50,064 nt of DNA from Gammaproteobacteria bacterium (GTDB taxonomy: Bacteria > Pseudomonadota > Gammaproteobacteria > Coxiellales > Coxiellaceae). Under the pieces are notes generated by a model. It did not search any database, was not told the origin of the DNA, and was given only the letters and a program-made list of their open reading frames with translations. The translations under genes and the position numbers were made by a program. The stretch is taken from positions 1 through 50,064 of the forward strand of contig JAPLRF010000032.1 of NCBI GenBank assembly GCA_026399315.1, written 5' to 3'. Shown one piece after another: positions 35,462 to 44,600 of the stretch. Numbering within the stretch: the stretch's first letter is position 1; each line of letters starts with the position of its first letter.

Positions 35462-36286
35462 ATGGCAATCAATAAATCACTTTCCATAATGGGTATCATC
35501 AACCTTTCCCCGGACTCTTTTTTTCAATCTCTAAACTATTCAAACGCCCTAAAAAAAGCCGAACAAATGGCGATCGACGGCGCATCCATTATTGATGTCG
35601 GCGCCATCGCCACCAATCCAAAAATCAATCTAGAATCACAAACTCCCACGGAACAAGCTGAGCTTGATTTATTGATTCCCTTTATCGAACAACTATCAAA
35701 AAAAATTGATATCACTATTTCTGTCGATACCTGTCGTGCGCAGGTCATGTATGAATCGGTGAATGCCGGTGCAAAAATGATTAATGATCAACGCGCCTTA
35801 ACCGAAGAAAATGCACTCAGCACGGCTGTAGCGTTAAATGTGCCTGTTTGTTTGATGCATTGGATGGGGGTAAATACAGATCCCCGACCTCTGATCCCTG
35901 ATCACAATCAGTTACTAGAAAAGATAAAATTTGACTTACAAAATCATGCGCAGCGGTGTCTTTTTGCTGGCTTAAAAAAAGAAAATATTATTATCGACCC
36001 TGGTTTCGGCGGTGGCAATTTTGGAAAATCTCCAGACGAGAATTTTTATTTATTAGCGCATCTCAAAGAATTGACTGATTTAGAATTCCCTATTTTGGTG
36101 GGTTTATCTCGAAAATCGATGTTTTCAGGAATTCAAGCTAAAGCGGAAGATCGATTATCAGCCAGTATCGCAGCCGCTGTCATTGCGGCACAAAATGGCG
36201 CATCAATCATTCGCGTGCACGATGTAAGGGAAACTGTTGATGCGATGAAGGTGTTAACAAGAACAGGCAGTGCATCGATAAATTAA
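35462..36286 (+). CDS. folP: Divergent dihydropteroate synthase
   Basis: Joins 4-aminobenzoate to the pterin diphosphate in folate synthesis; the sulfonamide target. The 274-residue TIM barrel shows IMGIINLSPDSF, ISVDT, DPGFGGGNFGK, LVGLSRKS and the ending RVHDVRETVDAM. Both pABA-side loops are unusual: SFFQSLN where SFSDGG is normal, and DVGAIATNP where DVGGESTRPG is normal. INDQRAL replaces INDVSG-type sequence. Residues about 140-147 are encoded by repeat R3. Start ATG 35462; an upstream in-frame ATG at 35420 lies in repeat sequence. Active DHPS or a relative of altered function both remain possible. Confidence 0.85.
   Translation: MAINKSLSIMGIINLSPDSFFQSLNYSNALKKAEQMAIDGASIIDVGAIATNPKINLESQTPTEQAELDLLIPFIEQLSKKIDITISVDTCRAQVMYESVNAGAKMINDQRALTEENALSTAVALNVPVCLMHWMGVNTDPRPLIPDHNQLLEKIKFDLQNHAQRCLFAGLKKENIIIDPGFGGGNFGKSPDENFYLLAHLKELTDLEFPILVGLSRKSMFSGIQAKAEDRLSASIAAAVIAAQNGASIIRVHDVRETVDAMKVLTRTGSASIN
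35879..35900. repeat. Repeat R3 inside the folP reading frame
   Basis: The 22 bases are the exact reverse complement of 29724-29745 in sufS. They encode DPRPLIP-type residues in the loop after MHWMG, which seems about four residues longer than in standard DHPS. Confidence 0.85.
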
Positions 36287-36295
36287 TACAAAAGC
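36278..36295. repeat. Repeat R1 left-arm copy between folP and glmM
   Basis: ataaattaatacaaaagc matches the R1 end at 15 of 18 positions and overlaps the folP stop. A gagaaatcttgc stretch nearby also recalls the 28.2-kb copy. Confidence 0.55.
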
Positions 36296-36393
36296 GTCAA
36301 TGTTAGTGACTGCGAGAAATCTTGCGGGCTTGTCAATACGGATGCTTTCTGGCAACCTGTTGTTCATTTGAATGTTAGTAATTAAGGAATAAA

Positions 36394-37725
36394 ATGACAC
36401 AAAGAAAATATTTCGGTACCGATGGCATGCGTGGACGCGTCGGCGGATCAGTGATTAATATCGCTATGATGACAAAATTAGGTTACGCGATTGGTGCAGT
36501 ATTAAAAGAAGAATCAAGCACAAAATCGCATGTTGTAATGGGCTGCGATACGCGAATTTCATGTGAAGAATTACAGTCTGCTTTGCAGGCAGGATTATTA
36601 TCTGCGGGTATTGATGTTTCTTTATTAGGTGTTTTACCAACACCCGGAATTGCTTATTTCACGAAAAAATTAAATGCCTCCGCAGGGATTGTCATCAGCG
36701 CTTCACACAATCCTTATGAAGATAATGGCGTAAAAATAATCGGTCAAAATGGATTAAAATTGTCGGATGAATGGGAACAACGGATTGAAGAAAAAATGGA
36801 ATCGCAATTGCTTGAAGCGATTGCGGGGAAAGTTGATGTTATTTCAGATGCGCTTTCGCAGTATGTTTTGCACGCCATCGCATTATTTTCAGATGTTAAA
36901 TTAAATTCATATAAAATTATTCTCGATTGCGCCAATGGCGCCACATTCAATTGCGCACCCAAAGTATTTTCTGACTTAGGTGCAGAAATTACTGTGATTC
37001 ATGCGCAACCGACCGGTATTAATATTAATGATCATTGCGGTGCAACGTCGGTTGACAGTTTGCGTGTATGCGTATTAGAAAACCAAGCTGATTGTGGCTT
37101 GGCCTTTGACGGTGATGGCGATCGATTGATTATGATTGATCATAAAGGTGAAATGGTTGATGGCGATGAAATTTTATGTATTCTCGCTGTGCATGACACT
37201 GAAAAACATGCTGCGGTAGTTGGCACTTTGATGAGTAATTTAGGCTTAGAAAAAGCATTGAAAGCGCATCATATTCAATTTGAGCGTGTGTCGGTTGGAG
37301 ATCGTTATGTGTTAGAAAAATTGCAAGAAAATAAATGGCGTTTGGGTGGTGAAGGCTCTGGCCACATTATCAATTTAGATTACGGTACGACCGGCGATGG
37401 CATTATGACGGCCTTACAGGTGCTGCGTATTATGCAACAAACCAACAAATCACTTTATGAATTAAAGCAGGTGATGTTTAAACGTCCGCAAATTTTAATG
37501 AATATCCCCGTTAAAAATCCGAATACATTTTCGTCAATGCCGGAAATTCTGGATGCGGTTAGCGCTGCAAAAGCAACATTAAAGGATTCTGGTCGTGTGC
37601 TATTGCGTGCCTCTGGCACGGAATCCTGTGTTAGGGTTATGGTGGAGTGTGATAATGAAACACAAGCGCGGGAACTTGCGGCGTCCCTGGCGCGGGTAGT
37701 TGAAACCAGTTTCGCCAAGCCTTGA
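36394..37725 (+). CDS. glmM: Phosphoglucosamine mutase
   Basis: Converts glucosamine-6-phosphate to glucosamine-1-phosphate for UDP-GlcNAc, hence peptidoglycan and LPS. The 443 residues match the family: KYFGTDGMRG, phosphoserine Ser104 in ISASHNP, metal loop DGDGDR, sugar loop GGEGSGH and the phosphate-binding RASGTESCVRVM. Start ATG follows aaggaataaa. Standard neighbour of ftsH-folP. Confidence 0.97.
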   Translation: MTQRKYFGTDGMRGRVGGSVINIAMMTKLGYAIGAVLKEESSTKSHVVMGCDTRISCEELQSALQAGLLSAGIDVSLLGVLPTPGIAYFTKKLNASAGIVISASHNPYEDNGVKIIGQNGLKLSDEWEQRIEEKMESQLLEAIAGKVDVISDALSQYVLHAIALFSDVKLNSYKIILDCANGATFNCAPKVFSDLGAEITVIHAQPTGININDHCGATSVDSLRVCVLENQADCGLAFDGDGDRLIMIDHKGEMVDGDEILCILAVHDTEKHAAVVGTLMSNLGLEKALKAHHIQFERVSVGDRYVLEKLQENKWRLGGEGSGHIINLDYGTTGDGIMTALQVLRIMQQTNKSLYELKQVMFKRPQILMNIPVKNPNTFSSMPEILDAVSAAKATLKDSGRVLLRASGTESCVRVMVECDNETQARELAASLARVVETSFAKP

Positions 37726-37772
37726 TTCATGTGATATTATCGGAATTCATGCATAACCTGTGATGGCGACTG

Positions 37773-38537
37773 ATGCGTTTATCAGAAGAAACACGACAAG
37801 CGATTGTTGAATTATTCCAGCGGCATTTCCCTCGTGGAAAATTATATTTATTTGGTTCTCGGGTTAACCCCAATGCACGCGGCGGTGATATTGACTTGTT
37901 ATGCGAAATGGATGGTGATCCAGCAGCGCTAATTAAAAAAAAATCGGCATTTTTAATAGCCTTAGAAAAAAGAATTGGTGAGCAGCAAATTGATTTTGTA
38001 CTTTACCAGCCGAGTGAAACACCAGATTTAGCAATTGCAAAAATAGCCAAAGAAACGGGGGTGAGAATTGACATGAATGATAATATTGAATCCTGTGTTG
38101 CAATAGCCGAACGGCACAATAAACGATTAAGTTGGGCAATAAAAAAAATGGCGAGTTTCATGCCGTTAACCGCAGAGCGTTTTGAAAAACTAAGCGATGA
38201 GGAAGTGGCTATATTGGATATGTTTTCAACGCGTTTTGGAAAGTTACAAGATATCCTTGGTGTAAAAGTGTTACCAATGATTTTAGAACTAACGGAAGAG
38301 CCGGGTGTATATCTTACTTTCATAGATAAACTCAATCGACTTGAAAAAATGCTTGCAATCCCGTCCGCTGATGACTGGAGTGCGTTTCGCAAAGTGCGCA
38401 ATAGCTTTACGCATGACTACCCCGACAATCCAAAATTAAACGCTAGCCTGCTAAATGCTGCGTACGAACAAGGTAAAAAATTACAAAGCACATTTGACTA
38501 TATTAAAAACTATATTCAAAAAACGATTAAACCTTAA
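37773..38537 (+). CDS. Nucleotidyltransferase-HEPN fusion, possible one-chain MntA-HepT toxin-antitoxin
   Basis: The 254 residues form two modules. Residues 1-100 are a minimal nucleotidyltransferase: FGSRVNPNARGGDIDLL gives Gly28-Ser29 and Asp39/Asp41, with Asp74 in QIDFVLY as third acid. Residues 101-254 are helical and end in RNSFTHDY (209-216), the RX4HXY motif of HepT-type HEPN RNases, in which the Tyr is the residue AMPylated by partner MntA. In known systems these are two genes. An in-frame ATG at 38073 (Met101) sits exactly at the boundary and has gggggtgag 8 bases upstream, so free HEPN could also be made. Overlaps the convergent nucleotidase gene by 4 bases. Confidence 0.82.
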   Translation: MRLSEETRQAIVELFQRHFPRGKLYLFGSRVNPNARGGDIDLLCEMDGDPAALIKKKSAFLIALEKRIGEQQIDFVLYQPSETPDLAIAKIAKETGVRIDMNDNIESCVAIAERHNKRLSWAIKKMASFMPLTAERFEKLSDEEVAILDMFSTRFGKLQDILGVKVLPMILELTEEPGVYLTFIDKLNRLEKMLAIPSADDWSAFRKVRNSFTHDYPDNPKLNASLLNAAYEQGKKLQSTFDYIKNYIQKTIKP

Positions 38538-39412
38538 TTATTCGGCACGTGCGCAGTAGTCACATGTTTCGCAGCCGATTCACAATGAATCGGTTGATCA
38601 TCAAAAAAAATATCCGCTTGAAACGCTTTTAAAAATTCGCCTTTTGATAATCCTCCTAGAAATAAAGCTTCATCAATGCGAATTCCCCATGCGCGGAGTG
38701 TCAGAATGACGCGTTCGTGCGTGGGTGCTTGACGTGCGGTGACCAGTGCTGTGCGAACAGGGCATTCATCAATCGGAAATTGTTGTTGTAGGTGTTGTAA
38801 TGCTTTTAAAAAGCCTTTGAATGGTCCGCCAGGCAATGGGTTTTTTGCGCCATCGACTTCGTGTTTGGTGAATGCATCTATGCCATCGCGTTGAAATATT
38901 TTTTCAGAGTCATTGGAAAATAAAACAGCATCGCCATCAAATGCAATGCGTAATTCGCCGGTATTGTTTTCTTTTATCGTCGATGGAAAAATTTCTGCAG
39001 CCGCACAACCCGCACATAATGCATTTTTAACGTCGTTTGAATTCATCGATAAAAACAAATGAGAATGGAAGGCTTGTGCGTAATTGAATGTGCTTTCGCC
39101 GCTCGTAAAAGCTGCGCGGGTAATGTTTAATTGGTAGTGGGCAATGCTGTTGAATATGCGCAAGCCGGTGTCAGCACTATTTTTTGATAATAAAATAATT
39201 TCAACAAAATCACCGAGCTTATTTAAATGCAATAATTTTTGCACAAGGGGAAAGGCGGGGCCGGGTTTTAGAATATCGTTTTCATGTGCGATTTGATATT
39301 GCGCGTATTTTTCAACGCCTTCTTTTTCATAAACGGCATTGCTTTCATCCAGATCGAATAAAGCGCGCGATGAAATGGCGACGATGAGTTTATGAGAGAT
39401 ATCGGTTGGCAT
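38534..39412 (-). CDS. Cytosolic 5'-nucleotidase (NT5C1-like)
   Basis: The 292 residues resemble the 5'-nucleotidase family first known from animal cytosolic 5'-nucleotidase I, which removes phosphate from nucleoside monophosphates. Visible are AISSRALFDLDESN (HAD motif I variant, DLDES), LLSKNSADTGLRIFNSI (motif II region), RIAFDGDAVLFSNDSE, and IFFDDQPIHCESAA (motif IV, DD). No signal peptide. It stands alone on the minus strand; a salvage role is inferred. Confidence 0.85.
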   Translation of the reverse strand: MPTDISHKLIVAISSRALFDLDESNAVYEKEGVEKYAQYQIAHENDILKPGPAFPLVQKLLHLNKLGDFVEIILLSKNSADTGLRIFNSIAHYQLNITRAAFTSGESTFNYAQAFHSHLFLSMNSNDVKNALCAGCAAAEIFPSTIKENNTGELRIAFDGDAVLFSNDSEKIFQRDGIDAFTKHEVDGAKNPLPGGPFKGFLKALQHLQQQFPIDECPVRTALVTARQAPTHERVILTLRAWGIRIDEALFLGGLSKGEFLKAFQADIFFDDQPIHCESAAKHVTTAHVPNN

Positions 39413-39522
39413 GGTATTTATTTAAAGTGAAATTATTTTGACTACTGTAGCACACTTCGCAATTGTATATCTTCTAATATTGCTCTAATCTATATTTGCG
39501 CTGTTATTCAAGGAGGAAGGCA

Positions 39523-40863
39523 ATGCCATCAAAATCACGTCACCCCATTTTATTGTTTACCGCTGCTTTATGCTTGGCAATTGCCGGCGGAACGTTTGCA
39601 GAGCCTGCAGCAACGCCGTGCTTACCATACCTTGCAACGCCACCCAATCAAGCCAGTATGCTCGCGCCAAAGCAATCACATGCGCAGCTAGCGCATACTT
39701 ATATTTTGCCTGCGACACCAGCTACAACCCAATGGGGTGTTTTTGATAGCGCTCATGCACCCGTTTTAACAATTAATTCGGGCGACACGGTTGTTATTGA
39801 AACCATGGCCGCGGCAGATAATATGGTTGTGCCGGGCGGCGCAAATATTGCGCAAATCATTAAAATGAATAATGCCATACCTGGCCGAGGTCCTCATACG
39901 CTAACAGGTCCGATTTATATCAATGACGCAGAACCGGGCGATGTGTTAAAAATTCATTTCAATAAAATTATTCCTCGACCTTATGCATCAAATGACATTG
40001 TTCCTGGAAAGGGTTTGTTTCCAAAGCAATTTCCCAATGGCCTAGTGAGATATTTCTATTTAGATGTTAAAAAAATGCAGATGCAATTCGCGCCTGGGAT
40101 TGTTGTGCCACTGGCGCCGTTTCCGGGTGTCGTTGCAGTTGCCCGAGCAGAGAGTGGTAGCTTCAATTCAATTCCGCCAGGACCCTTTGGCGGCAATATG
40201 GATTTACGCGAATTAACACAAGGAACGACTTTGTATTTACCTGTTTTCAAAAAAGGGGCTTTGTTGTGGACCGGTGATTCGCATGCGGGGCAGGGCAATG
40301 GCGAAATTGATTTAACCGCAATTGAAACTGCTTTTGCTGAATTCAGTATCACCGTTGAACTCGTTAAACATAAGGCCTTGACGTGGCCTCGTGCAGAAAC
40401 AAAAACAGATTGGATAGCAGTCGGTTACGATAAGGATATCAACAAAGCTTTGAGCATTGCTAAAAGTGAAGCGATTAAGTTAATCGTCGATCAGCGTAAA
40501 GTATCTAAAACAGAAGCGGAAAAAATATTGTTTTCTACCTGGAATTGTCCAATTTCTGAAGTGGTTGATGAATTGCAAGGTGTCTATTGTATGGTACCTA
40601 AAAAATCAAATGTCGGTGTGTTTCCGCTGCCGACAGCAGATACGCAAAGTGAATTTGTGACGGTGGGAAAGAATGCCGATTTAGAAGAAGCGATGAAAAC
40701 CGCTTCGATGGCAATGATTAAAAAATTAGAAAAAGAAAAGAAAATGGATGCGGTTGATGCTTACATGTTATCGAGTTTTGCCTTGGATTGCCGCATTGAA
40801 AAATATGTTTCAGGCGATAAGACGGTGCATTGCATGATGCCAAAGCGTTTGTGGACGCATTGA
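39523..40863 (+). CDS. Exported acetamidase/formamidase-family protein with duplicated C-terminal module
   Basis: The 446 residues start at ATG 39523 behind aggaggaaggca. A Sec signal peptide (about 1-30, ending GGTFAEP) exports it, unusual for this family of amide hydrolases. The core has TINSGDTVVIETMAA, NDAEPGDVLKIHF, the GPFGGNMD segment and GDSHAGQGNGE, close to GHAAQGDGE of the family. The C-terminal module occurs twice (about 315-377 and 385-446), each starting with (I/V)(A/T)VG and ending YCMVPK or HCMMPK, with a Cys pair per copy. Substrate unknown. Confidence 0.82.
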   Translation: MPSKSRHPILLFTAALCLAIAGGTFAEPAATPCLPYLATPPNQASMLAPKQSHAQLAHTYILPATPATTQWGVFDSAHAPVLTINSGDTVVIETMAAADNMVVPGGANIAQIIKMNNAIPGRGPHTLTGPIYINDAEPGDVLKIHFNKIIPRPYASNDIVPGKGLFPKQFPNGLVRYFYLDVKKMQMQFAPGIVVPLAPFPGVVAVARAESGSFNSIPPGPFGGNMDLRELTQGTTLYLPVFKKGALLWTGDSHAGQGNGEIDLTAIETAFAEFSITVELVKHKALTWPRAETKTDWIAVGYDKDINKALSIAKSEAIKLIVDQRKVSKTEAEKILFSTWNCPISEVVDELQGVYCMVPKKSNVGVFPLPTADTQSEFVTVGKNADLEEAMKTASMAMIKKLEKEKKMDAVDAYMLSSFALDCRIEKYVSGDKTVHCMMPKRLWTH

Positions 40864-40880
40864 TTATGCTACGATTTCAC

Positions 40881-40909
40881 TTCGCATCTGAATTGGTCAA
40901 CGGTATAAT
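40881..40909 (+). promoter_or_regulatory. Predicted sigma-70 promoter
   Basis: TTCGCA (40881-40886), 17-base spacer, TATAAT (40904-40909), 35 bases before the outer-membrane protein start. Confidence 0.65.
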
Positions 40910-40944
40910 GTGTCGGTAAGGGAATTTCACACAAGGAGAGCATC

Positions 40945-41670
40945 GTGCGTCGATTGATTCAGTGTTCGGCAGTCGTTATATTATCGTTATCAACTTCGTT
41001 GGCTTTAGCAGAAAATGGTGGTTACGATTACACCAAAGAAGATTTGAGTGGTTATTCGTTACAGCCCAATTTCAAGGTAGATGATCAAGATTCTGAGTTT
41101 GCTCGTAACGGTCATAGTTTTTATTTTTATGGCGGCTACATGTATACCTATCGTTTCTTAACGAATAACGCAAAAACAATCACCAATGGATCAGGTGGCT
41201 CAACGACTTATTTTCCAAAGACCGCATTACCCAGTTCTTTTAATGCGATTGAAGTGGCCGCAGGTAAAGAATGCACTCGCCATATTGATTTACAGGTTGG
41301 TTATATACAGCAATTTTCAGAAACAACAATAAGCCACAACGGTGCTGCAACATTAGATGCAAACGTTAAAATGACTGGTTTATTAGGGGATATGTTATAC
41401 GTATTCGATCCTGACGAGCAGTTTCAAGTTGGCGCTAAGTTGGGTGCGATGATATCTGAATTTTACTATACGTTTAATAACCGCGCAGGCACAACGTATT
41501 ATCCACTCAGTCAAAATACGAAAATTGATCCTGCTGTTGGGCTTGATTTTTTAATGCAATTTACAAAACACTCAGGCATACGTTTAGATACAGTTTATGT
41601 TGCCGACATACAAAATAATAATTCAAACGGTGAATTGAATACGACCATTGGATTTAATTATATTTTATAA
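40945..41670 (+). CDS. Outer-membrane beta-barrel-like protein
   Basis: The 241 residues begin at GTG 40945 after aaggagagcatc. A Sec signal peptide (about 1-23, SLALAENGG) is followed by a short acidic linker and alternating strands (HSFYFYGGYMYTYRF, NAIEVAAGKECTRHIDLQVGYIQQF). The last residues (NTTIGFNYIL) form a terminal strand but end in Leu rather than Phe. Eight to ten strands are likely. Family not recognised; an OmpA-like or surface antigen barrel is a fair guess. The 3' end overlaps the convergent helicase gene by 13 bases. Confidence 0.7.
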   Translation: MRRLIQCSAVVILSLSTSLALAENGGYDYTKEDLSGYSLQPNFKVDDQDSEFARNGHSFYFYGGYMYTYRFLTNNAKTITNGSGGSTTYFPKTALPSSFNAIEVAAGKECTRHIDLQVGYIQQFSETTISHNGAATLDANVKMTGLLGDMLYVFDPDEQFQVGAKLGAMISEFYYTFNNRAGTTYYPLSQNTKIDPAVGLDFLMQFTKHSGIRLDTVYVADIQNNNSNGELNTTIGFNYIL

Positions 41671-44600
41671 TCCCATTCGATCCATTTTCCGCACAAAGGG
41701 AAATAAAGCCCGAGCTTAATCGGGTTGCTTTCCCTTGCTGCAATAATGGAGGCATAATTGTCTAATTGATTTCGATATTCCGATTTTTGTCTTTCTAGAA
41801 AAACAATCATGCTTTCATTTTCTTTTGCTTGCGCTGTTTTATAGTCTATTATCCAGCGCGTTTTATTCTCATCAACAAAAGCTCGATCAATAATGACATG
41901 CTGAATTTCCGAATCTATTACGTGTGTCAATGCCAGTTCGCATTTTGCGTCTGTATGGTCGCTGGATAGTATCCACTGTCCTCGAGCATCAGCCATTGTT
42001 TTTTCTATTGCTGTGTTAACTGTATCAATACAGTCAGCAATTTCATTTTGTAAAACACCCAGTGAAAACAAACGGCTTTGACATTGTAGCGATGAGAACG
42101 CATTCTTATTCCCCTCTGCAATTTTCTGTAATGCTTCATGAATAACTGTCCCAACAATACGCGCTGTTTTTGAATGAAGATTAATATCGATATTAACGGC
42201 GGCTTGCTCACTTAATTCAGTAGCGTGAGAAAGTAATTTAAATTCAGAAGGTAATCGTGATAACAATAATTTCTCGGTTGACGCAATATCAGTTTTCCGT
42301 GCTGTTGTAATCGGAAGTGATGTGCAGTGTGATTCGAAAACGGGCCATAATTTATGGAGAAAACTGCCTTGTTTTGGTAATGCGTCAGATGATTCCAATA
42401 ATGAAAACACATGCAAACTTTTTTTAGCGCGCGTAGCGGCAACATATAATAAGCGGGTAATTTCGTTGTCCTGTTTTCCCTTCTCAACAAATTTTAAATA
42501 ATCATAAACAGAATCAGATTGATGCGTGATAGATTTAACAGGCGCAATAATTAAATCATCGCCGCCTAATTCATTGGGGCGATCAAGCCAGCGAAATAGT
42601 TTTTGTCGATCGGGTGGCGTTTGACGTTGCAAACCGGGAATAAAGACATGATCAAATTCCAATCCTTTTGATTTATGAATTGTTAAAATTTGAATAACGT
42701 TTTTTTCTGAATTTCGTGCGTTCGCGTACAGTTTTTCACACTGTTGAATTAATTGCTCGATTGCAATAATAGGAGATTCATTTTCCAATTTTGATAGCAA
42801 GTCAAAAAATGATCGCGTATTATTTAATTCATCTGGATTTAATAAGCAGGCAGGGCCGCCTAAACCGATCCAAACACCTTCAATCCATTGTGATAATGAA
42901 AGCTGATATTGCGAATTAAAAGCGTGCTGTAAACAAATTTTTAATTTCTTTAGACGAATTAAGCCGTCATTTGAAAGCGCGGTGTTTTTTTCGCACTGAA
43001 TTAGTGCTTCATAAATAGTTTTTGTCTCTGGGAAATTGGCGATTGATTCTAAATCAGATAATGTTACTCCGCAAAAAGGGGAGCGTAAAACGGCTAACCA
43101 GGCAATGCGGTCTGCACGATGAAGCAAGGCGCGTGTCAGTGATAATAGATCTTGAATTTCAGCCCTGTTGGAAAGCGGTTCGATATCTATTGCTTGAAAT
43201 AATAATTTATTTTCGTGTAATAAATTAATAATTGGAATTAACTGAGCACGAGATCGAACTAAAATGGCAATGGATTCTGTTATGTTTTTTTCTTGTGTCA
43301 GTATTATTTTGCTAATTAATAATTCTGCTTCGGCCTGATCATTATCTGTGATGATAGGATAAAAATGTACAGCGTTGTCGTCTGGACTTTTAGCAGCAAT
43401 GGCGTGAGTGTAGGGAACGCGCCCTGTTGTAATGTCGGATATTGCCGGAAAAACAGTTGAAAACGTGTTATTAAACCAATTGACTAAATTTCCCTGTGAG
43501 CGAAAATTCATGCTTAAGGTTAAAGGTGTTAAAAATATATTGCCAAGACCTTGTTGTTGCGCCCGTAAAAATAACCCAACCTCAGCGTTACGGAAACGAT
43601 ATATTGATTGCATTGGGTCGCCCACCAAAAACAATGTTCGACCATCATTTGGCTCCCAACCAGCTGTTATTTTTTCTAGTAAATGTAAGTGTGTTACGGA
43701 GGTATCTTGAAATTCATCAATCAACAAATGGCGTATTTGATAATCTAAATACAATGCTAAATCTGTTGGTGCTTCATCATTGCCCAAGGCTTTTAATGCA
43801 GCGGCATTCAATTCTACAAAGTCAATCTGTCCTTTTTCTTGGAAAACCAAATTCAGTTGTGCGCTGAGTAAGGGTAATAATTGCGTTAATGCTTTGATCG
43901 CCTCCCATTGTGATTCCGAATAATCAGCAGGCGGTGCGATCAAAATATCATTTAAACTGGCCTTAAAGTTAGGATGTTCTTGTAATTCAGTTAATAGCGC
44001 TAGCATAAGTGTTTTGTTTGGATCTTTTGGTCCGAATCCATTTCGAATATCAATGCTTTTTCGCCATTCGCCTGTTTGTGTTAATAGTAAATTGGCCAAT
44101 CCAGACCATAATGAAAATGATGACAGGGCTGGTTTTTCTTCAACAATAAAATTAGCGCACGCAGCAATAGGATGCTCAGCATTATTTTTTTCAAAATAAT
44201 CACCTGCATGGCGTGCCAGCATAATAATAATTTGTTTTGCTTGATTTGGAATGCTTTTAGAAGCGGCGACTATTTTTTCCTTTCTAATGCGTTTTAAGCT
44301 ACTTTCAAGCATGTCACGTAATATGTTTTTATGCGTATAGCAATACATAATATGAGGCAACCATTGATCACGGTGATTTAATAAATCAGAAAATAAACTT
44401 TCTAAATTGCTGACATTGTTGTCTAAATGTAATAGCAGGTAATCTAAATGGGGTTGCCATTCTTTATTTTCAGTAATGTGAATTAACAATCGCGTGGCAG
44501 CCAATTCATACAAGGCGCTTGCATTTTCGCAGACGGAAGGTGACCCGCCAAAATTCGTTAACATCGGTGTTTGTCTGCATAAAAAGGCCGATAAAGCATC

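Noticed and set aside
43022..43867. Several 60-120-codon frames opposite the AddA-like gene
   Set aside because: They are shadow frames; the helicase motifs on the minus strand are continuous across them.
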